Numbered from the stretch's first letter, positions 9,280-20,829 are shown. The stretch: DNA of 64,000 nucleotides from Odontesthes bonariensis (GCF_027942865.1 NC_134521.1:1603501-1667500); one strand, 5' to 3'. Notes: generated by a model not told the origin, from the letters alone. Program-made: numbers and translations.

Positions 9280-11010
9280 GATGTCATCAGAGGTGTGTGT
9301 GGTCAGAGAACAGATATAGTATGTGAGGCAAGAGTAAATCAAGCAGACCAGCTCTGCCCACTAAAATGTGCAAAAGAGGTATGTTGGTGGGTTTGACTTA
9401 ACAAAACTTAACAAACTCTGTCACCATTTCGGCTCTGAAGATGAAATGTTGTTGTTGCTGAAAAAAATGTTTTCTTACTATGTTGTTCTTGTGTTTTAAA
9501 TTCAGATGTACTTAATGTTTCTTTAATATGTCTTTCATTAATCAAACTCAGACCAACACCACCGCTGAGTTCCAGCGTCAGAGGCTACTATTCATTGTGT
9601 TACTTACCACTATAACAACACTACTATGCTGTGTGTTTCTCTTTGTTAATGGGACCATGTTGTTCACTTTGAAGAGTAAACCGGTGTTTCGGGAGACCTC
9701 TCGTTTTATTCTTCTGCATACCCTTCTTTTTGCAGACACTATGCAGTTGGCAGACAGTCAGACATTGTTTTTACTGTCAGCCTTGGGAGTAAAAGTGCTG
9801 TATCCAGTGTGTGCTGCTCTAACAATACTGTATAATATTCCACATGGTGTCTCTTTTCTCACACTGGTGTTGATGTGTCTGGAGAGATATGTAGCTGTGT
9901 GCTATCCACTACGGCACGCTGCCATCATCACCACTAGAAACACAGGTGTAGCTATTTTTGTGGTTTGGACCTTTAGTTCACTGAATTGTCTTATTCAACT
10001 AAGCCTGATGTTAAATGTTAGCTTTGAAGACATGAAGCGTATGCAAATGAGAGACTATTGTGGCAAAGAAAGTGTGTTTCAAAATGCAGTGTCAGATCTT
10101 TACGACAAAACATCCACTTATTCTCTGTTTGCATTAGCAGGTGTCACCGTCACTTTCTCCTATTTTGGTATCATTGTAGCAGCCAGGTCGGCTTCCACAG
10201 ACAAAGCTTCAGCCAAGAAGGCCCTTAAAACACTGCTGATGCATCTGTTGCAGCTGGGCCTCAGTATGTCCTCAAATATACACAGCACATTGATCATAGT
10301 TTTATCCACAAATCTAGACAGGGTCATAGCTGTGAACATCCAGGTCCTTCTTTATGTTTGTCTCAATATCATTCCCAAATGTCTGAGTTCCCTCATCTAT
10401 GGTCTCAGAGACCAGACTATCAGACCCGTCCTCATGCTCAATCTCAGTTGTCGGTGCAGAAGCTTATCTGTGATCTCTGTGGTCCAAACGAGTGCTAAAA
10501 TCTGACGATTTTCCACTAAATTACCGTGAATTTGTTCATTAACAAATATTACGTCCATCTTACTCACAAAGAAAGGTTTTAAATCTAACTGTGGAAAACT
10601 CAAATGTGCAGATTTTATTCATGATGTGTGAATACTGAAATATACTCAAATAAATCTGTCATTCAAAACAATACTTGCTCCTCCTGAACTGTGCATTGTT
10701 GTGAAACACCACTTGAAATAAGTGAACCTTAATCTCATACCTGCAACATTAATCAGAAACATGTTTGCAGCAGGATTTTTTATATTAAACTAGCTGACAT
10801 AGGATCCGGCTTCTCATGTTTGTAATTTAATCCTTTACAGTTAACTTGTAATACTGTACTAACAAATCAGAATATTAAAAATAAATCAGTCTAAGTGCAC
10901 TGAACTCTGAACTGTCAGCTTCACTTTTTAAAGAAATATTAAGTTAAATATAATTCAACTTTTTAAACTACATCTAAGATACATGAAGCAATAATTGGAC
11001 ATTAACCTCA
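9280..11010 (+). repeat. Odorant receptor tandem duplication unit, copy 2
   Basis: This is the counterpart of 3195-5240. It shares 5' leader blocks, the coding frame and 3' flank blocks (TGACATAGGATCCGGCTTCT at about 10796). It lacks the LINE 3' end found in copy 1. Confidence 0.7.
9528..10505 (+). CDS. Odorant receptor 131-2-like (fish class A GPCR), copy 2
   Basis: An intact single-exon frame of 325 residues, a paralogue of the gene at 3436-4410. It has N-glycosylation sequons at N5 and N10, LERYVAVCYPLRHAA from residue 118, C94 and C178 for the conserved disulphide, the same KASAKKALKTLL block before TM6, and IPKCLSSLIYGLRDQTIRP at the end of TM7 in place of NPxxY. Differences cluster in the N-terminal tail, TM2-TM4 and extracellular loop 2 (three extra residues, one lost), the parts expected to shape odorant selectivity. 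About 128 bp in the TM5-loop-TM6 region is identical to copy 1. The start ATG aligns with copy 1 and follows the same TTTAAT leader. Confidence 0.93.
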   Translation: MSFINQTQTNTTAEFQRQRLLFIVLLTTITTLLCCVFLFVNGTMLFTLKSKPVFRETSRFILLHTLLFADTMQLADSQTLFLLSALGVKVLYPVCAALTILYNIPHGVSFLTLVLMCLERYVAVCYPLRHAAIITTRNTGVAIFVVWTFSSLNCLIQLSLMLNVSFEDMKRMQMRDYCGKESVFQNAVSDLYDKTSTYSLFALAGVTVTFSYFGIIVAARSASTDKASAKKALKTLLMHLLQLGLSMSSNIHSTLIIVLSTNLDRVIAVNIQVLLYVCLNIIPKCLSSLIYGLRDQTIRPVLMLNLSCRCRSLSVISVVQTSAKI

Positions 11011-11930
11011 GTGTAATCTGGTCACCAGATAAACATTTTAGTGATTAAACATGGGAGTACCAAAAACAATTTGTGTAATTTACAACTGGTCACAGTTTTG
11101 TTGCTGTACAGATGATTTCTAAACTGCACTAAGAGAGAAGGGTTCAAGAATAAACTGAGAAGCATCATTTAAAATGGGAGCATATTTCTGATTAATATTA
11201 AAGAAAAGTGCTATCTGTGCCTTTAAATATAAATATAGAACAGATTCCATAATGATCATGAAGTGCAGGTCTCAAAGCAAACTACTTATCTTAAATTAAT
11301 TGCATGGCTATTACTATTTCAATAATATTTTATTTATCACCTCTGATTACAATTGTTGATTTTTTCTCGATCACAAAAACAAAAATCATAATAATAAAAA
11401 TAATAACCCTAAGTAAAAAATGTTTTATCAAACATCTAAATTGATAGAAAATATATTTTTGGATTAGCTTAAACACAAGACATGTCTTATATAGCCTGAA
11501 GAGCTGTTTTCTCATAACCTCCACTTGTTTAGAGAGTATTATATAATGTTCTCTCAAGTTTGTTGTAGAAGTAAGAAAAACACTTTTGTTAATGCTTTGT
11601 GAGCCTACAATCAAACATATGGTGGCACGCAAGACTTTACAAAAACCTCCTGACAAACCCCTTAGCAAAACTGTGATGTAATGAGAATGTGTAGATTTTT
11701 CTTATAGTATTCAACAAACAATCAAAATCAGGTGATTATCTTTTGTTTTTAAATGCATTTGGGCTTTTTTCTTTCAGGTAGCATTTGGGATCATTCCTCC
11801 CCTCATGCAGTCTGAGTCAGAAGTCTGAATTCTTAGTGAATGGGTGGAGTGTTCGAGCATGTGGCTGATAGCAGCTTGCTTTCATAATTATTTATCCTCT
11901 GCATGTTTAATGTAAAATTTCTATCTATCC
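11011..11930. other. AT-rich intergenic sequence, nothing recognised
   Basis: No conserved coding frame or repeat end was identified. A 112-codon minus-strand frame at 11330-11668 is hydrophobic, low in complexity and unsupported. Confidence 0.4.
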
Positions 11931-12470
11931 GACGAAGCGACGGAGACCGCAGGGGCTGTGATTGGTCGGCTAACAACATCATTTCCGGAATCACTTTCCC
12001 GGTTTAGCTCCTTCCTCTCAGAACAACAACACCACCATTTCTGAAAGAGTTTACTGTGTTCAACATTTGGTCAGAATTATTTGCATTTCAACATCAACAA
12101 GCTCCAACTCCAACAACAGTCTTTCTCTCTCTCGGTCGCCATCGTTCGCTGTGAGGAGTGGAACGGAGCCGGAAGGTGAACCATTAATCAACCACTTTCA
12201 CCATCGACGTCGCCAGATTGGGTCGTCTAACGTAGCAACGCCTGCTGATCGGGAGGTGAACTGCCTTGGGTATCCGACAGCCCGACGGAGAACATCGAAA
12301 GGACGGAGAAGCATACTGAGGCCTTTAGAGACCCATGAAGCCCAGCTAACAACCCCTGTAGCATAACAGCCAGCTATAAACTTTATGTCAGCATATTGGA
12401 CAAACATCCACACTTTGTGTGTGACAGGTCCACCTGAACAAACAACATGGGCTGATAGAAATTCAGCAGC
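11931..12470. other. GC-richer unique-looking stretch, possibly an old transposon fragment
   Basis: A change in base composition begins near 11930, with CCGACGAAGCGACGGAGACC and TTTCCGGAATCACTTTCCCG. The style recalls termini of Harbinger-type elements, but no partner end was found. The 99-codon frame at 12067-12366 has no recognisable domain. Confidence 0.3.
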
Positions 12471-13054
12471 TTAAAGGGATAGTTCGCCTCTTTTGACTGT
12501 GTAACATCCCATATCAGCAACATCATTTCTGAACATCTTCTTACCCCCTGCTGCGTCCTGTGAGCAGAGTTCCAGCCTCGTTTTGGTGTTGATGAAGGTA
12601 GTCCGGCTAGTTGGCTGGGGTTTAAAAAATAAAGCGTCTTGCTTCTCAAAACAATATGCGTTCAACAGAGTAATACATTTGCATCACAAAATCGTTCTCC
12701 AGGAAAAAGTCAGACCTCACATCGCTTGGCCCTATTTTTGCCTCCCTTGATATCAATGCGTTCAGCCACCTAGCGATAGCCACACCTGTTACAGTGTTTA
12801 CTGCTCGGTCTGCTCTTTGGTCTGCACAGTTTACACAGCCCGTAGTGATACAAAGGTAGAGAGAAATAGCGCCAAGCGATGTGAGGTCTGACTTTGGCCC
12901 CAGCCAACTAGCCGGACTACCTTCATCAACACCAAAACGAGGCTGGAACTCTGCTCACAGGACGCAGCAGGGGGTAAGAAGATGTTCAGAAATGATGTTG
13001 CTGATTTGGGATGTCATACAGCTTCATGTCAAAAGAGGCGAACTATCCCTTTAA
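12471..13054. mobile_element. MITE with long terminal inverted repeats and TTAA target duplication
   Basis: TTAA lies on both sides (12471-12474 and 13051-13054). The left end AGGGATAGTTCGCCTCTTTT is the reverse complement of the right end AAAAGAGGCGAACTATCCCT. The inverted homology continues inward for well over 100 bp, through the TTCCAGCCTCGTTTTGGTGT block and its complement. There is no coding capacity. TTAA duplications point to piggyBac or Kolobok mobilisation. Related copies lie at 6400-6776 and 43051-43809. Confidence 0.8.
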
Positions 13055-13310
13055 TGTCCTCCTTCAAGTCATTTTTCCTACATAAACAGTTCATGTGTAT
13101 ATGTGTCAACACACAAACTCTTGCTTAAAGCATTACTGCTTACTTACGTTCAGTCAGGCATGAAAACGGGTGCAAAAGGTGAGAAGAATACAACCCCTGT
13201 AGGGGGATCTACGAGCAAGCTCCCCAGAAGAAAAAAAAATTGGACATTTTATATTTAAAAGTATCAATCTGAGAAAAATGAAGCAGTTACAGGACAGTTT
13301 GAATGTCTAA
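13055..13310. other. Short non-coding stretch, nothing recognised
   Basis: No frame or repeat was recognised between two transposons. Confidence 0.3.
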
Positions 13311-13562
13311 CAGTGTTGTAGTCAAGACCACCTAAACCGAGACCAAGACAAGACCAAGACCAAGACTTTGAGGGGTCGAGACTAGTGATGGCTCGATGAG
13401 GCGTCATGAAGCGTTTAGACATGTTGCCAAACTGTGTTGATGCTGTCGGTACTGTGTTGCTCAATACTGACACCTCCTGGATCTTAAAAATCATTACCGG
13501 CAACCCAGTGACAGACTCAACTGACATACTGGTTTAATGACCTAGTGTAGGCTATACAATTA

Positions 13563-14196
13563 CAGTGAAAACCGCTTATAGTGGTCACGGATATAGTAAT
13601 CAACCGCTTATATAGATCAAAAGGCTTGGGACAGAATAATTTCTATACAAATGCTGTTAATAATAATAATAATAAATAAAATTATTTGTTTATAGTAATC
13701 AAGAAATCCGCTTATAAAGTTCATTTTTGGCCATTTTATGAATGTAAACATGTACAAAAATAATGTTAAAACTACTTGTAGCCATTTTATTTTTTACTCC
13801 TTTGATTCCTTTCTGGACGTCTGCTTCTGCCCTATATTCTTCCTCGCTAGCTAATGTAACGAGTTGACACCGGGCAGCAAGCGCGCGAATCATGGCTGGA
13901 AAAAGGAAGTAATTTTCTCTGAATGAAAAACGTAGTCTCCTCGAGGCGTATGACAAATTACCAAAAACGAGCCAACGAGATGCTGCGGCGAAGCTTGGCA
14001 TTCCTCAGGCTACCTTGTGTAGTCTAATTAAGCAACGAGAGACAGTCATGAATGCTATGGCATTTAGATGATATTCTGCATAAAAAAAATAAGTGAAATA
14101 CCTATACTGTAATACAAATTCGGTTTTAGTAATCAACCGCTTATAGTGTTCAAATTGGCTCTAGACCAATGTGATCACTATAAGCGGTTTCCACTG
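13563..14196 (+). mobile_element. Tigger/pogo-type Tc1-mariner element nested in the hAT
   Basis: It starts CAGTGAAAACCGCTTATAGT at 13563 and ends with the complement, TATAAGCGGTTTCCACTG, at 14196. TA lies on each side (13561-13562 and 14197-14198), the target duplication of this superfamily. The interior carries the first part of a Tigger transposase. At 634 bp it is an internal deletion derivative of an element normally above 2 kb. Confidence 0.85.
13892..14068 (+). pseudogene. Tigger transposase N-terminal HTH fragment, broken
   Basis: From the ATG at 13892 the reading is MAGKRK, a stop at codon 7, then FSLNEKRSLLEAYDKLPKTS, and then QRDAAAKLGIPQATLCSLIK. This is the CENP-B/psq-type helix-turn-helix that starts pogo/Tigger transposases. 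It ends at a stop at 14068, and no DDE domain follows. The early stop and the missing catalytic half make it non-functional. Confidence 0.8.
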
Positions 14197-14962
14197 TATA
14201 TAATTTAAGGTATTGTATTTTATATCTTACTATTTCATATCTTAATTAAAGATTAAATATCTTTGATATCTTTAAGGTCACAACATGTAAAATTAGTAAG
14301 ATTGTAAGATGTAAGATTTTTTTTAAATAAATATTTATTCAAGAAAATAAGTAAAAATAATATGAATTAACTATCAATAAAGCCACCATGAGGACGTTTT
14401 AAAACGTCTCTATAGGCCTACCTGTGTCTGTTCCTGGTGTAGTCCTATTTGTGGCCTCATTTTCGTGGCCGGCTCTGTAATCCCTCAGCATTGAAGAGGT
14501 GCTTTTATTAATGTAGGACAGCTCGGTCGAACAAATGTCACATTTAACCAGCCGAAAATAAAATAATTTAAAATGAGTCACTTTGAAATGGATTTGAATT
14601 CTGAAAGATCAAGTGGGAACTGGGAGGAACAGCATGAAACAACAAGGAAAGTAAAAACAAATGCCTTATTTGCCAATTTAAGGTCAAAATGGTCCCACAC
14701 GGCGGAAAACTTTTCTTTTTCTTTCTGGTTCCATTATGGCTTGTACATAAGATGTCCGTTTGAAATGATGAATGATTGTTTTGGCAAAGATGCATCCCGT
14801 TGACAGATTCGCTTAGTTTTAAACAGTTTGGAGCACCGCGTAACAGGCGATACTTCAGCTGTATCGGTCACGTGACTTTCTTGAAGCGGTACCATCACTA
14901 GTCAAGACCGAGACAAAACCGAGACCGAGTCAAGACCAAGACCAGACCAGTGTCCCACACTG

Positions 14963-15875
14963 CATGACACATTTATGATAAAATGTGGAACATGCAAACC
15001 ATAGGCACCCCTCAAATAGACCTATAAGTAATCCACATTCCCATAAAAACACCCACAGAAAACAAATGAAGATTTCCGTTCATTCACCTCTTTTGTTGAC
15101 CTATATTATGTCTGTATAATGAAATGTCTTGATAAAATAATCAAAAGGCACTGCAGAGATGAATTTCATCTGTGGGAACTTTACTTTGTTTTCTATAAGC
15201 AAACAAATACAAACATTAAGGAGCTGAAATCAACTTAACCATCTTTATTTAACACTAAAGTGAATCAATGATTTACCATCCATCTAATACAGCACATTTT
15301 TGTTTGTGCAAGCAATTTAAAAAATGATGACATCATATGCCATGGTACAATATGGCCAAACCAGTCAATTTTCTTACCATAATACTGAAATAACAATCAC
15401 CTTTAATGTGAATAAACATCCATGGAAAAGGAATAAAAGGGACAAATGTGTATTTTTCTAAACACACATCTAACAGATGATTGAGTGAGCCAGAGAGTAG
15501 CTTACAACACTTACACACATAAGCGCTAGTGTTTGACTACATAAAGTTATACATTTCTTTGTGTATTCAACCCCAAAATTAGCACTCTTAAGGTATGCTT
15601 ATAGCCAGGCAAAGCATATTTAATATGTGACATTAATGTTACTCTGTCTCCACTCTGGAGACTGCCGACTATGGCTCTCTCATCCAGGAGAGGGAGTGCG
15701 GCGTGTATCGTTTACGTCAGAGTTGGCGTTGATGTAACATAACTATATACACATTAGCTACATAGCTTTACGTCGCCTAGCTGTCTCGTAATTTTTAATA
15801 ACAAGAAAAAAACTTAACATAGGAATAAGACATGTCCTGACTCCTCACTCTCACACAAAGTTAACACTGCGGGTC
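14963..15875. other. Non-coding stretch, nothing firmly recognised
   Basis: AT-rich, with only short frames. A GC-richer segment around 15650-15730 has no identifiable partner. Confidence 0.3.
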
Positions 15876-15914
15876 GCTAACTTAATGTTACATCCATTGT
15901 AACATTAAGTTAGC
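15876..15914. repeat. Perfect 16-bp inverted repeat (hairpin)
   Basis: GCTAACTTAATGTTAC (15876-15891), a 7-nt spacer, then GTAACATTAAGTTAGC (15899-15914): a perfect palindromic stem. It may be a cruciform, a remnant of a small fold-back element, or an RNA hairpin if transcribed. Confidence 0.8.
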
Positions 15915-16065
15915 TAATGCAGTGAGGTTGTGTGCTAATATGCTTGCGTGCCTAGCTAGGGGGTGAAAAACCGGCAAACAAATGAAACCTGTGTCCTGAA
16001 GCATATAGACATGGTTAGCAAACGTGTTTAGCTAGTATTCACTAAATCTCACTTACACTTGGCTT

Positions 16066-18520
16066 ACCTTTCTTTATGCTTCCTCTCTAAGTGCCGGTAA
16101 AAGTTGGACGTGGTCCCAGCCGTCTGTTAGCGTTGCTTTACAAAATTTACTCGTTGCGCTCTTTTGGTTGTAGTTGTGCACAACAACTCTTTGTGGTTCA
16201 GGTAACCTCTTCACACGGCCTCTTCTCCCGTCACTCACATGCACTTTCACGGTGTGTGAAAGGGGTGACAGCAATACGCTAAATTAAAAAATGTTACACA
16301 GACATCTGTTCACTTGAAAAATCCAATTTAAAAAAAAAAAAACATTTATGCCAAGTATAGGAAAGAAGTGTTTCACAAGTTCAGAGAAATAAACTACAGA
16401 CTTACCTTAACCCACAGAGTAAAACTGTAAATTGTTTTACCCATAACATCCTACATACATAGTTGGATTTCAGATTTAAAGGCAAATGTATTCACAGTTT
16501 CAATATACTACCGTATTTTCCAGACTATAAGTCGCATCAGTCAAAAAAAAATTTCAAATATAAGTCGCACCTGGCTATAAATCACAGGACCAGCCAAACT
16601 ATGAAAAAGCTAACATTAGCTTGCGTCAGTCAACGTTACCTTTAGCCTCTCAAGCCAGTACCCTCAGCATCCGCCCAAATCGCCCAACGTCCACATTGGC
16701 TAATGAGTCTATCTGTCACCTGAGCTATCATTAGTACCAATAAGTAACACACAAACATCGTGTTTTTATTGCCTCTTTCTCCGGTACTATAGAAAAACAC
16801 GGACCTTCACACTGTCAGAAATTTAGTATCGACATGGTTCCAAAATCTTGCTTCTTGTGGCGTCGCTTCAACTGATGATTTGTTCTCAACATCATACTTA
16901 AAAAATGCTTTACATATGGTTTTAATTTCTTAATAAATTAATAAAAAAAGAAGACATTAGTAAAATCGTCTTATCGGATCAAATGACAGTGTCACATGTT
17001 GAATATACGTAAAGCAATAAATTTACCTCTAAATGTTAACCTTACCAACAGACTTTTATTCACATTTCTCTCATTTAAAGGGGAAGATATCTGTGCACTT
17101 CCCAATATTTAACAAAAACAAACAAATAATAATAAATAGCATATAGAAGAAGTAAACTCCACTTACCAATCTGAGACATCTGCAAGGTGCTACTTCTGGC
17201 AAAATGTTTCCTCTTGATCCAAATCTACGGTTCTGATGAGGGCTTTAAATGAGAAATACGTATATACGCTGGTACCATTTCGATGTACAACTTCCCAAAC
17301 AGAAGAGGTCGGCAGGGCACTATATAAATCCATAATTTCACTTTGAGGGAGAAAGAGTAATGTTCTCTCAGTCCCTTTTAAAAGACTAATCATGCAAAGA
17401 AAATTTTATCCATCACAGGATAATTTTATATTTTCTAAAACACACCTTTGAGAACTTTGATAAGAAAATGGGCAGAAAATGCACACTTACCTGTGAAACC
17501 TGTTCCAGCCAGCTGCTGTTTTGATATATGTTTTTATAAACTGGTTTTGCTTATTTCTATCATTTAAGGACAGTATTAAAACGTGACTTCTCAGGACTCT
17601 CAGTATCTCCTCAAAATATAAGACCTTTTGTATTTTAAAAACAGAAAACTTGTTGTTGATTTAGATTTAAAAATTCTACATTAAACCTTTAAATAATCTT
17701 AAACGTGCAATAAGGGATTTTTGAGCTATTGACCTATGAATCATTCAAGCAGAATAAAGGCTCCCAACTCAAGGGATGAACCAGTGCTGTGTCGACACAT
17801 AACAGATAACTTAGCAAAGGAGATTTTAACCACCTACTAAACAAAATAGTCCACTAAAAATATCCCAGTACTGTATTTAGAGTAATTCCACCGTTTTATT
17901 TTGTCAGCTAACAGCTATTTACACTATAGTTGTTATATCTCTGACAATTTGATCATCTACCTTTGCCTCGATCAGTTTTTAGTGACTTTGAAACACAATA
18001 AAACGTAGTTAAAAATCAGCAGTTTAGGCAGAATACAAAGACCTGCGACTCCTGTGTTCTGAGAGTAGACAAAATAATATATATATCTACATATTTTATA
18101 TAATTTATTAACATCTCCTCTGATGTTACCGACAGCTCCTCCATTAAAATGAATGACATGTCTTGTCTTGGCTAACTTATGCCTAGCTTACAGAAGATAT
18201 GCTGACATACTTTTTAAAAGTTAATTACACTACCTTATCATCAGGAAACACTTACGATACAAGCTCACAGTCTCACCCACACGTTTGACCTCTTTCTGTG
18301 ATGTGCTGTCATGTCCCGAAGCGAGAAAGTGTCGAAGAAAGATCAGCCGTTGAATTCTTCCCGCCAGTTCGGGAGGTTCGTGAAGGCACAAAATGGCGGA
18401 TACCAAATAAGGTAAATTCTCCTCTCATCTCACAACCGTTCAAAACAACCGCTACAGCTTCTTCTTCTTCTTCTTCTTCTGTAACCGCTACAGCTGACGG
18501 TGATACCGTCATTTAAACTA
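16066..18520 (-). other. Cluster of minus-strand splice-donor-like sites, possible unrecognised transcript
   Basis: On the minus strand five good GTAAG donors follow each other: near 18255 (TATC|GTAAGTG), 17489 (TCACAG|GTAAGTG), 17165 (AGATTG|GTAAGTG), 16405 (GTTAAG|GTAAGTC) and 16066 (GAAAG|GTAAGCC). The GC-rich stretch 18300-18520 could hold a 5' end. Two minus frames lie before donors (17393-17190 and 16274-16074), with 67 and 66 codons and no recognised domain; both stop before the donor. This could be a non-coding transcript, an eroded gene or chance. A repeat-like motif with TATAAGTCGCA lies at 16520-16575. Confidence 0.25.
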
Positions 18521-18596
18521 GCGGAACCAGTAAAGGGCTGCCAGATAATCACCAATATCCTCCATAAGGTCACTGCATAAACAAGTGGGTCTCAAT

Positions 18597-19298
18597 TAGG
18601 GTTGCCAACTCCTTGAAAAAAAAATAAGGGACACCTCATTGGCAGGAACGGCCGACCCGATTGCCTTCACCCTTCCTGGCGTGGTGATTTTTTTTTGGCT
18701 CTTTTTTTGTAAGTGACATGATTTTTTAACTATTTGACTCGAACCTGAATTGAATTAAATGCAATTAAATAAACACATGGAAAACAAATGTTTAACCAGA
18801 AATGTACTTTATTACAAAATAACAAAATAAACTGAATAAAATAAATATCTTTCTTAAACAGAAATCTGTCTTAAACTTAAAACTGTATAAATAAATATAA
18901 AACAATAGATAGACAATAACAAAAGTGCAAACAGACTTGTAAACTTGTAAACATATTTAAAAATAGAACTTATGAACTTAATGCACAACTCAACTCAATG
19001 CAATTTTGCATGCGCAACTCAACGCTACTTGATGAGCGGGATTCCATATTGTCGTACTCCTTTATGAATATGCTGTCAGCTCATTGGTCACAGAGCAGGA
19101 GAGGACCAGGGAGCAGGTTTACCTTACATTTTCATATAAAGCGCCGTGTTATTCATTTATTCCACTGACATTTGATTTTTTTTTATTCTCACGATAATAC
19201 GGGACAAAGTGCGTCCCTTTTCAGCTCAATACGGGACGCGTACATTTGTTTCTAAATACGGGATGATTCCGTTTTTCAAGGGACGGTTGGCAACCCTA
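18597..19298. mobile_element. hAT MITE with perfect 8-bp target duplication
   Basis: The ends are TAGGGTTGCCAACTCCTTGA and CAAGGGACGGTTGGCAACCCTA (final bases), imperfectly complementary. The octamer GTCTCAAT occurs directly before (18589-18596) and after (19299-19306), a perfect hAT-type duplication. The interior is AT-rich and non-coding, with short terminal sub-repeats containing ACGGGA. Confidence 0.88.
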
Positions 19299-19306
19299 GT
19301 CTCAAT

Positions 19307-20050
19307 ATCTCCAGTAAAAGAAAACCTAAATAAGCTTTTCATCTATTATTCACCCATTGAGCTAGCTAAATTATGTTAATTTGTACAAAATATAGAATCA
19401 TTCAAAATATAAAGAAGCTAACTTTCAAACCACATTTATGTTTTTAGGCCCAGTGATGGACTGGAGACCCGTCCAGGGTATACCCTGAGCCTTATAAAAA
19501 GTCAACAAAGTGTAAAGAATATCTATGTTTTCATGTTGTTCTTAACTGTTAAATCTACTTTATTTTTATGGATATATATATATAAGCTGCGTTTTTGCAT
19601 TACAGACTACAGTAAACTATATAAAAACTTGAATGAAAACATGAGGACATGAGAAATATTTGAAAATTTCATTGTCATAAAATCAAAAGTTGTACCGTAT
19701 CAATGGCAAAGAGAAATTACTTTGTTACAATGTTATAATCTATTGTTTACAAAAAGGAAACGAGAAAAAAAAAGGTTATAATCAGGCCAAATGACCTGTA
19801 TTTTACTTTCTAGTTGTAAAGTGGCCTCAGATTACATGAACTGGTGCTATATTTATAAAATTGATTAAACTTCATTCATGAAATCTAAACTGAATAAAAA
19901 ATAATAACATTTAAAGGGGAAAAAGAGGAATTCTGCACACTTCTTCCAAGAGATTGATAAATCTGCATAAATCCTTTGATTGTGTTCTTAAATCAAAGGA
20001 TTTTAGAACACACACATATTTTTTGCTGGAAGTGCCCAGGTCAGAATACA
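19307..20050. other. AT-rich intergenic sequence with a short repeat fragment
   Basis: Mostly A/T-rich. At 19450-19490 GTGATGGACTGGAGACCCGT resembles the 3' part of a fish tRNA-SINE (compare 52674 on). Nothing else was recognised. Confidence 0.35.
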
Positions 20051-20054
20051 AACC

Positions 20055-20395
20055 CTGGGGTGAGCGAGCCTTTTACCAAAGCTGCCCCCAGGCTCTGGAA
20101 TAAGCCCCCCGTCCAGCTGCGTCTTATTTCTGACTCGGGCCTCTTCACATCTGGGCTAAAAACCTACTTATTTAGGATGGCTTTAATACCCAGTAGCATG
20201 ATGACACTTTTATCTTATTTTATCTTATTTGATTTTGTTGTATCTTATTGCTTTCACTGCTCTTTTATTGTTTTTATTTGTTTTTACTTATTCTTCTCTT
20301 TATTTATTACCTGCTATAAAGCACTTTGGTTCATCGTAACGATTGTCTGTAAAGGGCTGTATAAATAAAATACATTTACATTTACATATACATAT
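20055..20395 (+). mobile_element. 5'-truncated LINE 3' end (L2/Rex1-like)
   Basis: The frame from about 20065 reads FTKAAPRLWNKPPVQLRLIS then SGLKTYLFRMAL, the conserved LINE C-terminus (compare AAGPKLWNDLP at 4520 on). The 3' tail is GTAAAGGGCTGTATAAATAA followed by short ATTTAC repeats. A short tail of the same family recurs at 32205-32262. Confidence 0.7.
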
Positions 20396-20431
20396 ATGTT
20401 GCATCCTATGACAAGGTGTCAGCCTAGAAAT

Positions 20432-20434
20432 GTA

Positions 20435-20520
<86 letters not shown>
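20432..20520. repeat. (ATAG)n microsatellite
   Basis: About 22 uninterrupted tetranucleotide copies (GATA phase). Confidence 0.98.
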
Positions 20521-20829
20521 TTATTAAAGACTCGTAGTCCAGATCACATAGAAAAACAATCAATTATAAAAGTACATAAAAAGAACATTCATAAAAAAAT
20601 AAAAATAATAATAAAAACACTCCTAATCTTTTAGGAGGCAATCATACCAATGTTTCCAATATACAGATTTATCTTACTGCACTTTATTTAATCTTAGTCA
20701 ACAGTAGGATAATTCTATTATTAGAGTCATTTAGCCAGCAAATAAATGTATACATAAGTTTCCTTAAAAACACCCATCAAACAGCTGACATTCGCAGACA
20801 CAAACATTTCACTGGCACTGCTCCATCAT

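Larger units (their letters stand above)
13383..14900. mobile_element. Nested hAT element with 8-bp target duplication
   Basis: The ends are TAGTGATGG (13383) and CCATCACTA (ending 14900), with further complementary GCG/CGC-rich sequence inside. Flanking octamers are GTCGAGAC (13375-13382) and GTCAAGAC (14901-14908), an 8-bp duplication with one mismatch as expected for hAT. It sits inside the outer CAGTG element and itself contains a Tigger copy. Confidence 0.75.
13311..14962. mobile_element. Outer hAT-like MITE (CAGTG ends), split by a nested hAT
   Basis: The left part (13311-13382) starts CAGTGTTGTAGTCAAGACCA, with repeated GACCAAGAC motifs. The right part (14901-14962) ends ACCAGTGTCCCACACTG with the complementary GACC/AAGACC style. 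Joined across the nested insertion they would form a small element with CAGTG...CACTG ends. No clean target duplication was seen. Confidence 0.6.

Noticed and set aside
18296-18516. Plus-strand first exon of a gene (ATGGCGGATACC then a GTAAAT donor-like site at about 18411)
   Set aside because: The frame stops after a few codons and no matching downstream exon was seen. Treated only as part of a GC-rich possible promoter.
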